This document shows, piece by piece, positions 1-11,010 of a DNA stretch of 64,000 nt (positions within the stretch are counted from its first letter, which is position 1; the number at the start of each line of letters is the position of its first letter). The stretch comes from Hofstenia miamia (lineage: Eukaryota > Xenacoelomorpha > Acoela): NCBI GenBank assembly GCA_004352715.1, contig SCFE01000106.1, positions 131,358 to 195,357 of the forward strand, read 5' to 3'. The notes under the pieces are model-generated. The model searched no databases and was not told the origin of the DNA. It saw only the letters and a program-made list of their open reading frames with translations. The position numbers were made by a program, and so were the translations under genes.

Positions 1-37
1 TATACTATACAATAATTAATACCTTTGTACATTTTAG

Positions 38-659
38 AGGTAAATATGTTTTTAGAACTGGTGAGACTTTGTCTAGCAACTTGACTTTATTTACTTTACC
101 AAAAGAAGCTTGGCATCCAAAAACAATAAAATTTGCAGTAGTTTGTGAAAAATCAAAAGATGTTTATGTCCAAATTAGTAAATTTGGTGAATTGTCTGTA
201 CACAATTTAGTAATAGAAGAAACATTTGTTTCCTTAAATAATATATATTTTGACACCACTGATTTGTTTTGGAATGACATTGAATTAAATAGTAGTACTG
301 ATGACAGTGTTATTATTAAAGAAATGCAATTTGATACTGAATTTAAAAACACTCATATTTCTGATTTGCAACATTGTCAATATAAGGTAATTGGTACACA
401 AGTTTTCTTTAGAGGAATATGCCAAAGGAATAGGCACAACTTGCAAAAGCGTGTGAATATAATTAAAATTAATCAGGAACTTGCATATAGTTTAGAATAT
501 AATAAATTAATATTTGGACTAGCTACATCAAATGGTATAATTCGGTGTGATATTTCACATGAGAATGGTCCGTTTTGGTTGTTTGCAAGTGACACAGGAC
601 CTATAAAATGGATTAGTTTGCAAAATTTGACTTATTTCCTTCCTAAAACAAATTATTGA
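38..659 (+). CDS. 3' exon of an unrecognised gene with two tail-fibre-tip-like repeats
   Basis: An open frame runs from a possible splice acceptor (AG at about 36-37) to TGA at 657-659; there is no ATG at its beginning, so the 5' part probably lies outside the window. The roughly 206 residues fall into two similar halves. Each half starts with a V-F-R type strand, continues through a hydrophobic strand, a short V/I-x-I-x-x-x-G turn, and ends in F/I-V/S-S-L-x-N-I/L-x-Y-F (about residues 55-68 and 180-192). That periodic beta-strand layout resembles the tip domains of phage tail fibres and other trimeric knob domains. This is pattern recognition only: no catalytic residues are seen and no family was confirmed. 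It could be a virus-derived or secreted protein. Confidence 0.4.
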
Positions 660-730
660 AATTAATTTTTTCTAATCTCTTAAGGGTAATTATATTACCT
701 GGAAATTTTTTTCTTTTTCCTTATATAGAA

Positions 731-856
731 ATGAGTAAAAGTGTTCAAATTGTAAGTGAACAAATTATACTGAAAACAGTAAATAATACCAAGACAGGAG
801 AAAATGAAAAAACTTATGGAGTGCAATCAATGGGTTGTTCTAATGAAACAACATAA
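731..856 (+). CDS. possible small reading frame (41 aa), unrecognised
   Basis: ATG at 731 follows a pyrimidine-rich stretch ending in TATATAG, which could be a splice acceptor; the frame ends at TAA 854-856. The product would be short, polar and rich in V, N, T and E. It lies 72 bases after the preceding stop and just before another frame. It may be a separate small gene, a terminal exon, or chance. No family is recognised. Confidence 0.2.
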   Translation: MSKSVQIVSEQIILKTVNNTKTGENEKTYGVQSMGCSNETT

Positions 857-862
857 CGCGTA

Positions 863-1105
863 ATGATTTCGTTACGAGCAGTCAGCTCTGATGAGCGCGC
901 TTTGCTGAAAACAATTACCTCCGCAGCATCCGCAGATGCTTCGTTAACACAATTATCGCGCATGAAGTTATTAGCACCGTTTAACGCATTGTCAAAAGAA
1001 GAACTCTGTACATTTCATTCACTTCTATCAAAACTTTCAGAAACATGCCACGCTGAAGAAGATGCAATCACCATTGATAAACAAACGCAAATCACACCAA
1101 ACAAC
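863..1105 (+). CDS. unrecognised reading frame running into the assembly gap
   Basis: ATG at 863 opens a frame of 81 visible codons that runs into the N block at 1106. The segment is clearly less AT-rich than its surroundings and uses CG-containing codons (GCG, CGA, CGC), unlike the frame at 38-659. The visible protein is alpha-helical in character, rich in A, S, L, E and K, with a leucine-rich amphipathic stretch around residues 30-60 and one Cys-His pair near residue 62. No domain is recognised. It may be the N-terminal part of a larger protein or of a mobile element; the rest is hidden in the gap. Confidence 0.4.
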
Positions 1106-2105
1106 NNNNNNNNNNNNNNNNNNNNNNNNNNNNNNNNNNNNNNNNNNNNNNNNNNNNNNNNNNNNNNNNNNNNNNNNNNNNNNNNNNNNNNNNNNNNNNN
1201 NNNNNNNNNNNNNNNNNNNNNNNNNNNNNNNNNNNNNNNNNNNNNNNNNNNNNNNNNNNNNNNNNNNNNNNNNNNNNNNNNNNNNNNNNNNNNNNNNNNN
1301 NNNNNNNNNNNNNNNNNNNNNNNNNNNNNNNNNNNNNNNNNNNNNNNNNNNNNNNNNNNNNNNNNNNNNNNNNNNNNNNNNNNNNNNNNNNNNNNNNNNN
1401 NNNNNNNNNNNNNNNNNNNNNNNNNNNNNNNNNNNNNNNNNNNNNNNNNNNNNNNNNNNNNNNNNNNNNNNNNNNNNNNNNNNNNNNNNNNNNNNNNNNN
1501 NNNNNNNNNNNNNNNNNNNNNNNNNNNNNNNNNNNNNNNNNNNNNNNNNNNNNNNNNNNNNNNNNNNNNNNNNNNNNNNNNNNNNNNNNNNNNNNNNNNN
1601 NNNNNNNNNNNNNNNNNNNNNNNNNNNNNNNNNNNNNNNNNNNNNNNNNNNNNNNNNNNNNNNNNNNNNNNNNNNNNNNNNNNNNNNNNNNNNNNNNNNN
1701 NNNNNNNNNNNNNNNNNNNNNNNNNNNNNNNNNNNNNNNNNNNNNNNNNNNNNNNNNNNNNNNNNNNNNNNNNNNNNNNNNNNNNNNNNNNNNNNNNNNN
1801 NNNNNNNNNNNNNNNNNNNNNNNNNNNNNNNNNNNNNNNNNNNNNNNNNNNNNNNNNNNNNNNNNNNNNNNNNNNNNNNNNNNNNNNNNNNNNNNNNNNN
1901 NNNNNNNNNNNNNNNNNNNNNNNNNNNNNNNNNNNNNNNNNNNNNNNNNNNNNNNNNNNNNNNNNNNNNNNNNNNNNNNNNNNNNNNNNNNNNNNNNNNN
2001 NNNNNNNNNNNNNNNNNNNNNNNNNNNNNNNNNNNNNNNNNNNNNNNNNNNNNNNNNNNNNNNNNNNNNNNNNNNNNNNNNNNNNNNNNNNNNNNNNNNN
2101 NNNNN
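1106..2105. other. assembly gap of exactly 1,000 N
   Basis: The run of N is exactly 1,000 long, which suggests a nominal scaffold gap rather than a measured one. It separates the CpG-containing frame at 863 from the LTR-like repeat that starts at 2106, so the end of that gene and the start of the repeat are missing. Confidence 0.95.
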
Positions 2106-2423
2106 AAGAGTACATGCACTGAGCTAATGTAAGGTACACATAACTAATTCCCATTGAGCTGAGATGGTCAATTGTTAATGAAAGAGAGGAACTGTTGTGT
2201 GGAGATCAGCTTCAGGCAGTAGCCCATGGATGATTGACGAGGAGACACCACATGGCTTTGTCACCTAAACAATGATGATTAGTACTCAGTTAACCTAACC
2301 AGTTAAATAAAGAGGAAACGCATGGCAGTTTGCTAAATCAGTAAATCCTCACCCACCATTTATCAATTGATAGTTACTAACAATAATACACTGTGCAAAA
2401 AAGGCCAGGTGGAGGATGTTACA
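2106..2423 (+). repeat. 3' part of an LTR-like repeat
   Basis: This segment is closely similar to 12820-13148, sharing the block around GAGTACATGCACTGAGC, the AGATCAGCTTCAGGCAGTAG block and the end GGTGGAGGATGTTACA. The full repeat seen at 11988-13148 begins TGTAGCATC and ends GATGTTACA, so it has TG...CA ends with a short inverted repeat, as LTRs do. Here the beginning is lost in the gap. It would be the 5' LTR of the element whose interior follows. Confidence 0.6.
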
Positions 2424-5400
2424 CTAGAGATCAGAGATATTTAGACCATTTAAATACCCAGGAATGAGACCTTAACCTTATATCTTTGCTTAGCAACTAT
2501 GAAACAAACTGAGAACCAACCCCCAACAAGACACCAAGTATGAAGACAGAATCAATCCACATGACGAAACAAAGTGATCAACAATGCTGAGACAATCAGA
2601 TGAAGGAACCTCCTGAAAATGAGAGTGCCTGGCAGAAGACACCCATAGCAGCTGCAAGTATGCTTGGAGACAACTCTCTGAGCAGGAGAGGACCTCAGAC
2701 AACTATGCACGGAGACAACTCTCTGTGTGTGAATCTGAGGAGCATAGACTGCCTTTTGCCCAACCTTCTAACATAACCTCGCCCCATGTTGACTCAAAAC
2801 CCCCTCCTAGTCCTAGTCTTTCCTCCTGCAACTCAGCTAGTATTAGGTCCCACAAAGCCAAGGAATGTAAAGCCAAAATGTCTAAGGTTGAAGATGAGAT
2901 CTTACATCCGCATTTTATTGCTACTCAGAAAGCAGTCCATTTAGTCAGAGATAATATATCAGAAGAAACAAGGAATAGGTTGAGATGGACATTTAACACT
3001 AAGGATTTAACTTTTTCAGTCAACTTGATTCCCTTTGTCATAGACACAGAGTGTAGACCTCAGATCAACGTGATTATCTGCTATGATTCTAAGATGTTAG
3101 CTGGCATGGCACAACCTTACTGGTGAAGTACTGTTCACACTATGTTTGATGAGGACTTCAACTTGTCTCATCTGTGCCAGTTTCTAAACAGTAAAGAAAA
3201 GATAAAGAAGTTTGAATGTGTTAACATTGACTTTGACAACCTACTAGTCATCTACTTTTTTTGTGTCAATGAGGTAAACCACCCCTGAATCATGGAAAAG
3301 ATTGAAATAGCCTATCAACCTCCCTAGGTGGAGAAAATCTGCTTAATGATGTTCTTAAAAGAAGAGTACCAGGATACCATCCCAGACGAAGTTGAAAGTT
3401 TACACTTTCACATGGAGAATTTCACTGTTCTGTACAGTAGCTCCTACCAGCCTACCAGTATGTATAATACTCACATAATCTCTGCTACCAAAATCATTTA
3501 CACAGACCTGCTCTTATGCAAGAAAATTCTGACACACCATCTCACAGTCAATACTCATCTGATAATGGATACATGCATCCAGGCTCAATCACTTGGGTCA
3601 ATCAACATTAGCTTGCCTGACCTTTGCTCTGATATCTCTGATCTTCATCATTGCATTTTCACAAAGTGCCACTACCCTGCAAGAAATTGATGAGGTATGG
3701 ACAAACCTGAAACCTGGAGACACAATGGCCTACCATTAACATTTGGAGACCTATGTCCCAGTATCATAGATCAGTCAAGAGAATGCTTGCAGAGTTACGC
3801 GTGTCCCATGGCACACAAGATCATCAAAAGATCTTGGAGAAAATGTTCTCGGAAAAATTTGCTCCAGCAATCCAATCTCTTGGAGCCATGTGGGTTCTTG
3901 CCACTTTTCTTACAGTTGATCCTCATCTTCAGCTGCCTATGGATAAAGCCACCAGGGAAAAACTTGTGAAACAGTGCTCCCATGAACTTGCTATTGGTCC
4001 TGCAGCCTGGAAGGTTAAGAATTGGTTGCTCCACTCTTGCTCATTGCCTGCCTTGCCTGTGAAGAATAAGATAGCAATGGAATGTTTTGAAAAATTCTAT
4101 GCTCATCTCATCAGATGAAGTGGACCCCTTGGTCACCTCCCACCTCAGATGATTGTCAACTGATTAGGAGTTGCATTTTCCAACTTAAATATCTTCTCGG
4201 ATACCCTTAAAAAGTACATGTGGGGATCCACCACTGAGACCAAGTTTCCTTGTCTTAACTCTGAGTATGCACCTCTGTGTACAAGTTGACTCATGCACAA
4301 TGAATATAGCTCCACCAAACAGTTTGTTGAATTGGTTGGTCACTATGACGTCCTGAACTGCATGGAAATCTTATTCAACCTGAAGTAGCTAAATTATCCT
4401 GAGTGTGGGTACAGTAAACTTACACAAACCCAGTGACAAGCTACCAAGGATGGCAAGGTCATCCCAATCACTGTTTTAGGGCAGACAATGAAAACGCCCA
4501 AACAATTTTACCATGAGGAAGAGCTCCTATCCTCCTCAGTGATTGAGGTATCACCAGTGATGAAAGCCCTGATTGAAGCTGTTAAAAGTTTTCAGGGGTC
4601 ACAGTCTCACCCAAGCTCATGCCCGCCTGGTCACTTACCAATAACAAACAGATCTTAATGATTGAGCACCCCCTTGAAGAATTTGCAAAGAAACCAGCAA
4701 TAGTTGATCACATTGTTGAGCCCAACAGCAACAATGATATCCTAGGCCTAATGAAATGGTGCCTCATGGAGATGCTAACCAAAGAAGAGCTCATACTTCT
4801 ACTATTACCAGGGCAACAACTTGCCCTGGATGTAGAATGTACCACTGCCTGCCTTCATCTCTCCACCACTCAAATTGAAAATCTATGGAGCCACAGACTC
4901 CACAGCACTTTTTGGGATTCCATCAAGGATGCCAAGATAAACTACCCTGTTACAATCAGAACAGCCTCCCTTCAGAACAAGTCCAGCTTTGCCCAGTTGG
5001 AAAATCATGTTGAGAAGAATAACCTTCTATGCATCCCACTGCCTTGTTTGATGACATCACTAATTCTGCCGTCATAGAGATTGTGCTGGGGAAAGAAAAA
5101 GGTCTCTGCCCATCTCACAGACCACATTAATTACTTTTCTACTGCCTCCAAAGTTAACAGATCTATGCAGACCAAGGAGTACAAGGATACCCATGATGCT
5201 AGAAGGTGGCAACCCTGAATGTGTATACATCAACAGAAAACTAACTATCAAGGATATTTTTCAGAAGGGCCAGCCTATCTCTACTCAACTAGAGAAAATC
5301 CATTGAACCATCAATTCACTAGACCCTTGTGTTGTCATTCTATTTCAATCTGGAGGTGACTTGATGTGGGCTAATAAAGCTGAGACTATAACCTGATATT

Positions 5401-5909
5401 ACAATGTAACCAAGCATATCAAGATTATTACCATGCTATGTGCCAGCATAACACAATGATGCTGCAACAAGTAAATGAGTATTGCTTGCTCTTCATTGAC
5501 CACGCTACCCATATGGGATCTCTCAGGGAAGTTTTCCTTCACTTTTATCCTGATACCAAAATTAGCACAGAAGATGTGCACACCTTGGACACAGACGCCT
5601 TGATGACGCTCCTCATCACCCTCAAGGGCCTTTGTCTTTATGAGTGTTTCTATAGATACCTTCACTCAGAGGTTGAACATGTTGTGACAAATTTGTCCTA
5701 TTAGTTCAAGGCTACCAGAGCTCAAATATTTCAGATTACACAGTGAAACTGTCACCAACAGGAGGCATTGATGCAAGTCACCAGGTGGCCCTGCTATGCA
5801 GAAGTTTTGTCCTGGGATGACATATTGGCCAAAGAGATGATCAAAGAAGCCCAAAAGTTGTTGTGTGGTCCTACAGTCCAACTATTACTACAGCCTTAAC
5901 AGTGCAATG
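2424..5909 (+). pseudogene. decayed interior of an LTR-like element, unrecognised protein
   Basis: This block is less AT-rich than its surroundings and holds a series of open segments broken by stops and frame changes: 2725-3126, 3328-3690, 3753-4118, 4619-5077 and 5438-5704. They look like one or two long ancestral proteins. The last segment has an F-Y-P-D-T motif followed 12 residues later by H-T-L-D-T-D-A-L-M-T-L; the same pair recurs at 7177-7581. The H-x4-D plus A-x-M-T-L pattern resembles the third motif of DEDDh exonucleases, and a V-I-D-T-E at about 3041 resembles the first, but the two are some 2.5 kb apart, so this is suggestive only. The block ends at a purine run (GGGGGGCA, about 5902-5909) that could be a polypurine tract. 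No reverse transcriptase or integrase is seen in it. Confidence 0.45.
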
Positions 5910-6805
5910 GGGGGCATATAGAGTCACTCAGGGCTTCTTTTTATTTTATTCTAATTTTTAGGCACTCTCAAATTAATTCGGTGCTATTTTATTTAATGAA
6001 TTGTTAATTTGTGATTATTTTGAACCTAAGTTTTAAACTTAGTGATTGTCCCCTCAGAGCTTTAGAATTACATGTAATTGCTCAGTTAATTTGCAAGGGA
6101 AACTAACTTTTGTAAAAACAGTAAATATTTACCTACTTTTGTATAAATAGGGAATATGATTGTAAGCAAACATCAAATAAATTTTGTTCTCACTGGATAC
6201 CATTTGCTTTTCTATTATATTATATCTTACTAACCATTTTAGCTCTGGTATGAATTTTATAATAATGAAACTGTAAGATCTGGCAATAATGTGGGAGGAA
6301 CTCTGCTGTGCCTGGGGTGATAACTTGCTCCTTGACAGATGTGAGCCCATATTATGGTTGCCTTAGGCTATGTATAGGCATAGGAAATAAAAGAACTACA
6401 ACATCTATTGATTGAACATGCACAAATTTGAGACACACTATTAGCACCTTGGATTTGTAAGGATGGATTAATATGTGGTAACTACACATTACATGCCATG
6501 TGAATTGGTTGCTACTCTAACCATCTTGGAATTACTTTTTTCTACAATGAAATTGGCGAACTACCAATCTTCAATTGTTTTGTTAGAGAGTGGGTTGCTC
6601 TCAGCAATGGTAATCTTCTGCAACCTTTGTACTGCTTGACCTACTAGATGCACCCCATGATTCTACATTAATTACAGTTAATGGAAATAATAATGTAGAA
6701 GTGAAGCAGTATAAGAATAGTACATCCCTACCTGCTAACATATCATTCTAATTATAACAGTATAATAAAGAAACCAGATGACAAAGCCTGGTAGAGGATA
6801 TTACA
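5910..6805 (+). repeat. putative LTR shared by two adjacent decayed elements
   Basis: It begins directly after the purine run at 5902-5909 and ends with TGGTAGAGGATATTACA (6789-6805), a variant of the GGTGGAGGATGTTACA end found at 2423 and 13148. The stretch 6725-6790 is recovered in reverse complement near 14440-14480, which confirms it is repetitive. With decayed interiors on both sides, the arrangement LTR-interior-LTR-interior is what unequal recombination between LTR elements leaves. Its left boundary is inferred from the purine run and is weak. Confidence 0.4.
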
Positions 6806-7754
6806 CTATTTCCATAGGTATTGCCAATTTGGACATCACTCCTACTAATGATATCTCTGTGGAAGAAGTGATTAAAACAGAAAACAATTATGGTATCCAC
6901 AACCCACTCATCCCCACCACTATTATACAACCAGCACAGAGATCAGCTCACAAGAAAACATGCTGTGTACACATCCTGCTAACTGAAGAGGACCAGTACA
7001 TTAACAACTTAGCCAATCTCATTAAAACTTTGGAAAAATACAAGCAGAGCCAACAAAAATTGATTAGAAATTATGACACCTCACGTCTCTATGCTGATGG
7101 TCATGTAACACTAGAGTATGTCTTCTGAAAATTTAAACATGTAGCTGATCAAATTTATCACCTCAAACATTACCTCATGAAGTTTCTGTCTGAAACTGTT
7201 ATCTTATTTTCCAGGATGAACAACCTCCTCTTGACCAATTTATTTCAAACAATGCTTAAATATTACAATGTTACAAAATTCATTGAAATCACAATGATGC
7301 AAGCCAAAATTAATGATCCCAAACTAATTACAGAGGAGATACTCAATGAACACATATTGATTTATTTTGATGAAGTTAAATCTCATACTAATCTATACTC
7401 TTTCTTTAAATTCTTTTATCCAGATACTACAATCAAGGAAGATAAAGCTCACACCTCTGACATCAATGCTCACATGACACTACAAGCCTTACAATATTTT
7501 TACCTGAAAAATTCATTCACTGTGGAATGCCTTACTGATATCTACACAAATGCTCAACCCAAATTTTTACAAATTTACTAAAACTCTTACAACAGAATTG
7601 AAATCAATTTGCTATGCAAGTCATTCAACTGAATTATCTGATATCCTATCTGAGAGCAATCCAAATGCTATCTCATTGTTACAACATGTGTAGCAACTCA
7701 CACAGCCAGATATGATTGAACTTGTGGAGAAAAAATAGCCCTGCTTAGGGGGGC
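6806..7754 (+). pseudogene. second decayed copy of the unrecognised LTR-element protein
   Basis: Two open segments, 6778-7128 (its start overlapping the end of the repeat) and 7177-7581, are separated by a stop. The second aligns with the end of the copy at 5200-5704: a Y-Y-N-V-T-K-x-I-x-I block, then F-F-Y-P-D-T, then H-T-S-D-I-N-A-H-M-T-L. In this copy the Asp five residues after the His is Asn, so if the family is a DEDDh-type nuclease this copy lacks the metal ligand. The interior is much shorter than that of the first copy, so it is internally deleted. It ends in another G-rich run at about 7747-7754. Confidence 0.45.
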
Positions 7755-8120
7755 ATGTGGCATCAAATGCTGCCTTTACAAAAATTAGTATTTGGAAATT
7801 AATAAATATTAATTGTACAATATTGACATGAATTTGAATTGCCTCTATTTACATATTAAGTGTTAGACAATCTGTGGTATTTTTGAATGCTTAAATCTTC
7901 TACTGTGCAGTATTTCTGAGATTAAATTATTGCAAAAGATCATGAGGCACCAGCTAGTGTTTACACATAGCTCACAGTATGCTTTTAGTGTTCATTTTGT
8001 TGATAAAATGCCTATTTTATTGTTTAAATACTTTGCTTTTGTTATCAAAAGTTTAATAGATTTACTCAACCTTTACTTCTAGTTGCATATGTAATTTATT
8101 TAAAATGCTTTTCTAAATTA
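7755..8120 (+). repeat. putative 3' LTR start
   Basis: Immediately after the purine-rich GGGGGGCA the sequence reads TGTGGCATCA, close to the TGTAGCATCA that opens the repeats at 10621 and 11988. A short block containing GCAGTATTTCTGA (about 7905) recurs at about 15349. The far end of this LTR is not clear, so the right coordinate is approximate. Confidence 0.3.
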
Positions 8121-9176
8121 TCTGATTGTTGCCAAGGGTGCCTTGTTTATGTACAGCTTTACAAGTTCATCACTACAGCACTTTGACAGGTCTAGGTGTA
8201 GGAATTTACACAACTGCTTGTCATTCATTGTTTATTATATTTTATTACAGCACCAGAATTGTAAATTTTTTTCTTATAATCTGGACAATAACTGTCTGCA
8301 GTAGGATTCCCCCAGCATCTAATAACTGGGAGAGGCCATTTATTATCAGTAAAGAGGCTCTGTCAAACAATTGCAACCAACATTCACCAATGAAACTCAA
8401 GGCAATCTAGTTTTTGAAATTTTAACAAAAAGTTTTGGAATGAAAATCATGGCTTATCTGCTTAATTTTATTACTCTGTGATTAATTGTATTTCAACAAT
8501 AATTGCAATAATATATTTGCATGTAATTGAATATTGCAATTATATATTTGTGTTGTTTTCAAAATTGCAAAAAATACTATTGCAATACAATAATCAACAA
8601 TCTCAATATGAATCTCACTGAATAATTTAGAAAAGAATGTCTGAAATAAAAATTGAAATTAATGTGATCTATAGTTTATGCTAATACTGAAAATTTTGGT
8701 ATTAAAACAACATTCATTTTTCTATTACAATAAAAGTCCTATTATTATTTCTCAAGTTGAGAGATTCTTAAGGTTTCTCATAGATGTAAGAATCTTAAGA
8801 AAATTATTCTGCATACAGGCTTTTGCTGATGGGATTGTGAATTTTGGGAACAGTCATTTGATATATGCTTCCAGTGATTATATTGACATGAAAGGAAGAC
8901 TAGAAATTGAAAAGAGAAGAATAGCAAACATAATTTTTGAACAGTTTTACCATAATTGACACAGAGAAACTTGCTAGCATATGAAATTATTTTGGGCAAT
9001 GATTTCTTAATTAAGCATGCTGAGTAATTGATTACACAACAAAAACTATAAAAGTGTGAGAAGAAATAATTTTGACAATCAAAAAAGAGAATGAAGATGA
9101 AATAATAACAGAAGACATCAAACTACAACTGAATAACTAGAAAATTTTTACTATAGAAACAGACAATTAAATAACA
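8121..9176. other. AT-rich stretch without a recognisable gene
   Basis: Short open frames occur (for example 8678-8959) but show no recognisable domain and no support from splice or codon patterns. The stretch sits between two retroelement remnants and is probably older transposon or spacer DNA. Confidence 0.5.
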
Positions 9177-9371
9177 GTGGAAATAATGATATATGAACAA
9201 ATAGGGATCAATACCAAGAAAATATCATTACCTTTGAGTTTATGTACAGTAAAACAAGGCAAGACAACAACACTGATACTGAATGCTACAAATAGAATAG
9301 TACATGTAAAGAAGGAAAGAGTAAAAATTTACAGAAGGAAGACAAAGTCAAACATTCAAATAATAGAATAA
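9177..9371 (+). pseudogene. possible Ty3/gypsy pol linker fragment
   Basis: A 64-codon frame includes P-L-S-L-C-T-V-K-Q-G-K-T followed by L-I-L-N-A-T-N and V-H-V-K-K. This resembles the segment between protease and reverse transcriptase of Ty3/gypsy polyproteins, where a V-x-x-G-x-x-x-V-x-V-x-N-x-T pattern is common. No protease D-S/T-G or RT motif is directly attached, so the call is tentative. Confidence 0.3.
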
Positions 9372-9605
9372 TGTATTTATATTGTGGCATAAAGGCATTA
9401 AACATTTTTTCATTCTTTATTTTACTACAATTTTAATATTAATTTTACCATTTTATTTCAATTGTAATTTGACAAAATGACAATGGTACTATATATTTGA
9501 GTTTGAATTACTGCTAATTGGGAGTGTGGTAAATTAGAGCAGAATACCAAATTTCTACATGTCAGCTATTTGTTCATATTCTTCAGCATAATGTTTTGTT
9601 TATAA

Positions 9606-9830
9606 GGCCATGGTTAGATGAGTGATTATCTCAAAAGTGATCTATCACATTTTGAGTGAATCACATGTCTAACCACCTGAGATAATTAGCAATATGACGA
9701 TCACAAAGAATTCGTGCACGTTTGATTTCCTTGTGATCATCACATCACTAATTATCTAGGGTGGTTAGATGTGCAATGCTTTCAAAAGTGACAGATCACT
9801 TTTAACCAATCACCTATTCTAACCATGGCC
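9606..9830. mobile_element. foldback MITE, PIF/Harbinger-like
   Basis: The 225-bp element begins GGCCATGGTTAGA and ends TCTAACCATGGCC, and nearly its entire length folds back on itself: the two halves are diverged inverted copies meeting near CGTGCACG. It is flanked on both sides by TAA (9603-9605 and 9831-9833), the 3-bp target duplication typical of PIF/Harbinger elements. There is no coding sequence, so it is non-autonomous. Confidence 0.8.
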
Positions 9831-10016
9831 TAAATACCAGTTTAGTTTTGTATATATACAAATGATTTGTTCATTTATATTCTTCTTCAATTTAGTATTA
9901 GTAAATTTGTTTTTTACTTTTTATCTTTGACTTACTATTTTATTAAATTATGTGTTTCTAAATTTCAACTGCATAGTTAAAGGGCACCCAAATGTGGCAT
10001 GACTTAGCTGGTTTGC

Positions 10017-10365
10017 TCTCCATTAACTTAGGTTAGGTGTACAGTTAGGGCTGTTGTACTGCTTTTTATTCATAATGAAAATTGTTACTATTGCTTTCAC
10101 CTAAATTGCATGGAATGAGAAACACACTCAGTTTGGGTTTTTTAACTAAGCACTTAGGTTCACTACTTACACCAAAGAGTTAGAGGTACTTTATTCTTTA
10201 CCTTAATTATAGCTCTAGGCTTATACAACTCTTTCTTAAAGGTTATCTGTATTAGGTCAGCTGAGTTTACTTTTAACTTCTATTAGGATAGTGTATAATA
10301 GCAGGAGGAGTTAATTATGTTGTAGCATCAGTAATTCCATGCATCAACTCAAACCCCTCAATAAG
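10017..10365 (+). repeat. left arm of a large, diverged inverted repeat
   Basis: Read in reverse complement, 15390-15745 matches this segment over its length with substitutions and small indels (shared landmarks: TAACTTAGGTTAGGT, GCTTTCACCTAAATTGCA, GCACTTAGGTT, AAAGGTTATCT, TATAATAGCAGGAGGAGTTA, TGTAGCATCAGT). The arms enclose about 5 kb of LTR-like material. They could be two inverted copies of one repeat family or the remnants of long terminal inverted repeats. Confidence 0.6.
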
Positions 10366-10620
10366 CTAAGATAGTAGAATAGTTAGCTGATTTCATACCA
10401 ATGACATAATATAATAGAACAAGAATATAAAATCCAGCAAGTAAACAAACAGGAAAATGAACATTTGAATGAAAAAGAGAGATAGAAAGTGGAAAAAATG
10501 CTCAACTACAAAGAAATTAGTGTAGGGTAAGCAGTAGGCAAAACTCACAAAATTGTCACCACAATGGAACAACCAGTAAGATTGCTTGTAAAAAGAGTTC
10601 CAGAAAATTTAAAAGAAAAT

Positions 10621-10795
10621 TGTAGCATCATCCAAAGATAATCAGAAATAAGCTCCAAGTGTCGCAAGAAGAGACTAAGATCTAAAAGAAGTTGATTAAA
10701 ATTATTGTAATTAAATCAATTGCTATTATTTCAGATTAATTTGTAAAATGCAACTAAGAAAACAACATGTGTCAAAAAAGAGATAATTGTGTCTG
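10621..10795 (+). repeat. LTR-like repeat start, duplicated at 11011
   Basis: These 175 bases match 11011-11185; differences are confined to the first 70 bases and the rest is identical. The copy breaks off at a single N (10796) at exactly the base where it would diverge. That pattern fits an unmerged contig overlap or two alleles rather than a third genomic copy. Confidence 0.7.
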
Positions 10796-11010
10796 NAATA
10801 ACTTAACTGAGTGTGAGGAAGATGACCTCACTGAGAGTGAATTTGAAAGTGACTTAGTAAATAGTAGCAACAGTACCACTACCTGAATATTGCTCAAACA
10901 TAGGGCTCAAGATAAAAACTATTTAAACCCACCAGGTGTGGGACTTAAATTTCATCTCTTTATTTAGATGAAACACCAGGAGAATTGACCACCAACAAAC
11001 ATGGAACAAG

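Noticed and set aside
1015-2154. Long open frames on both strands across the first gap
   Set aside because: They consist almost entirely of N and carry no sequence information.
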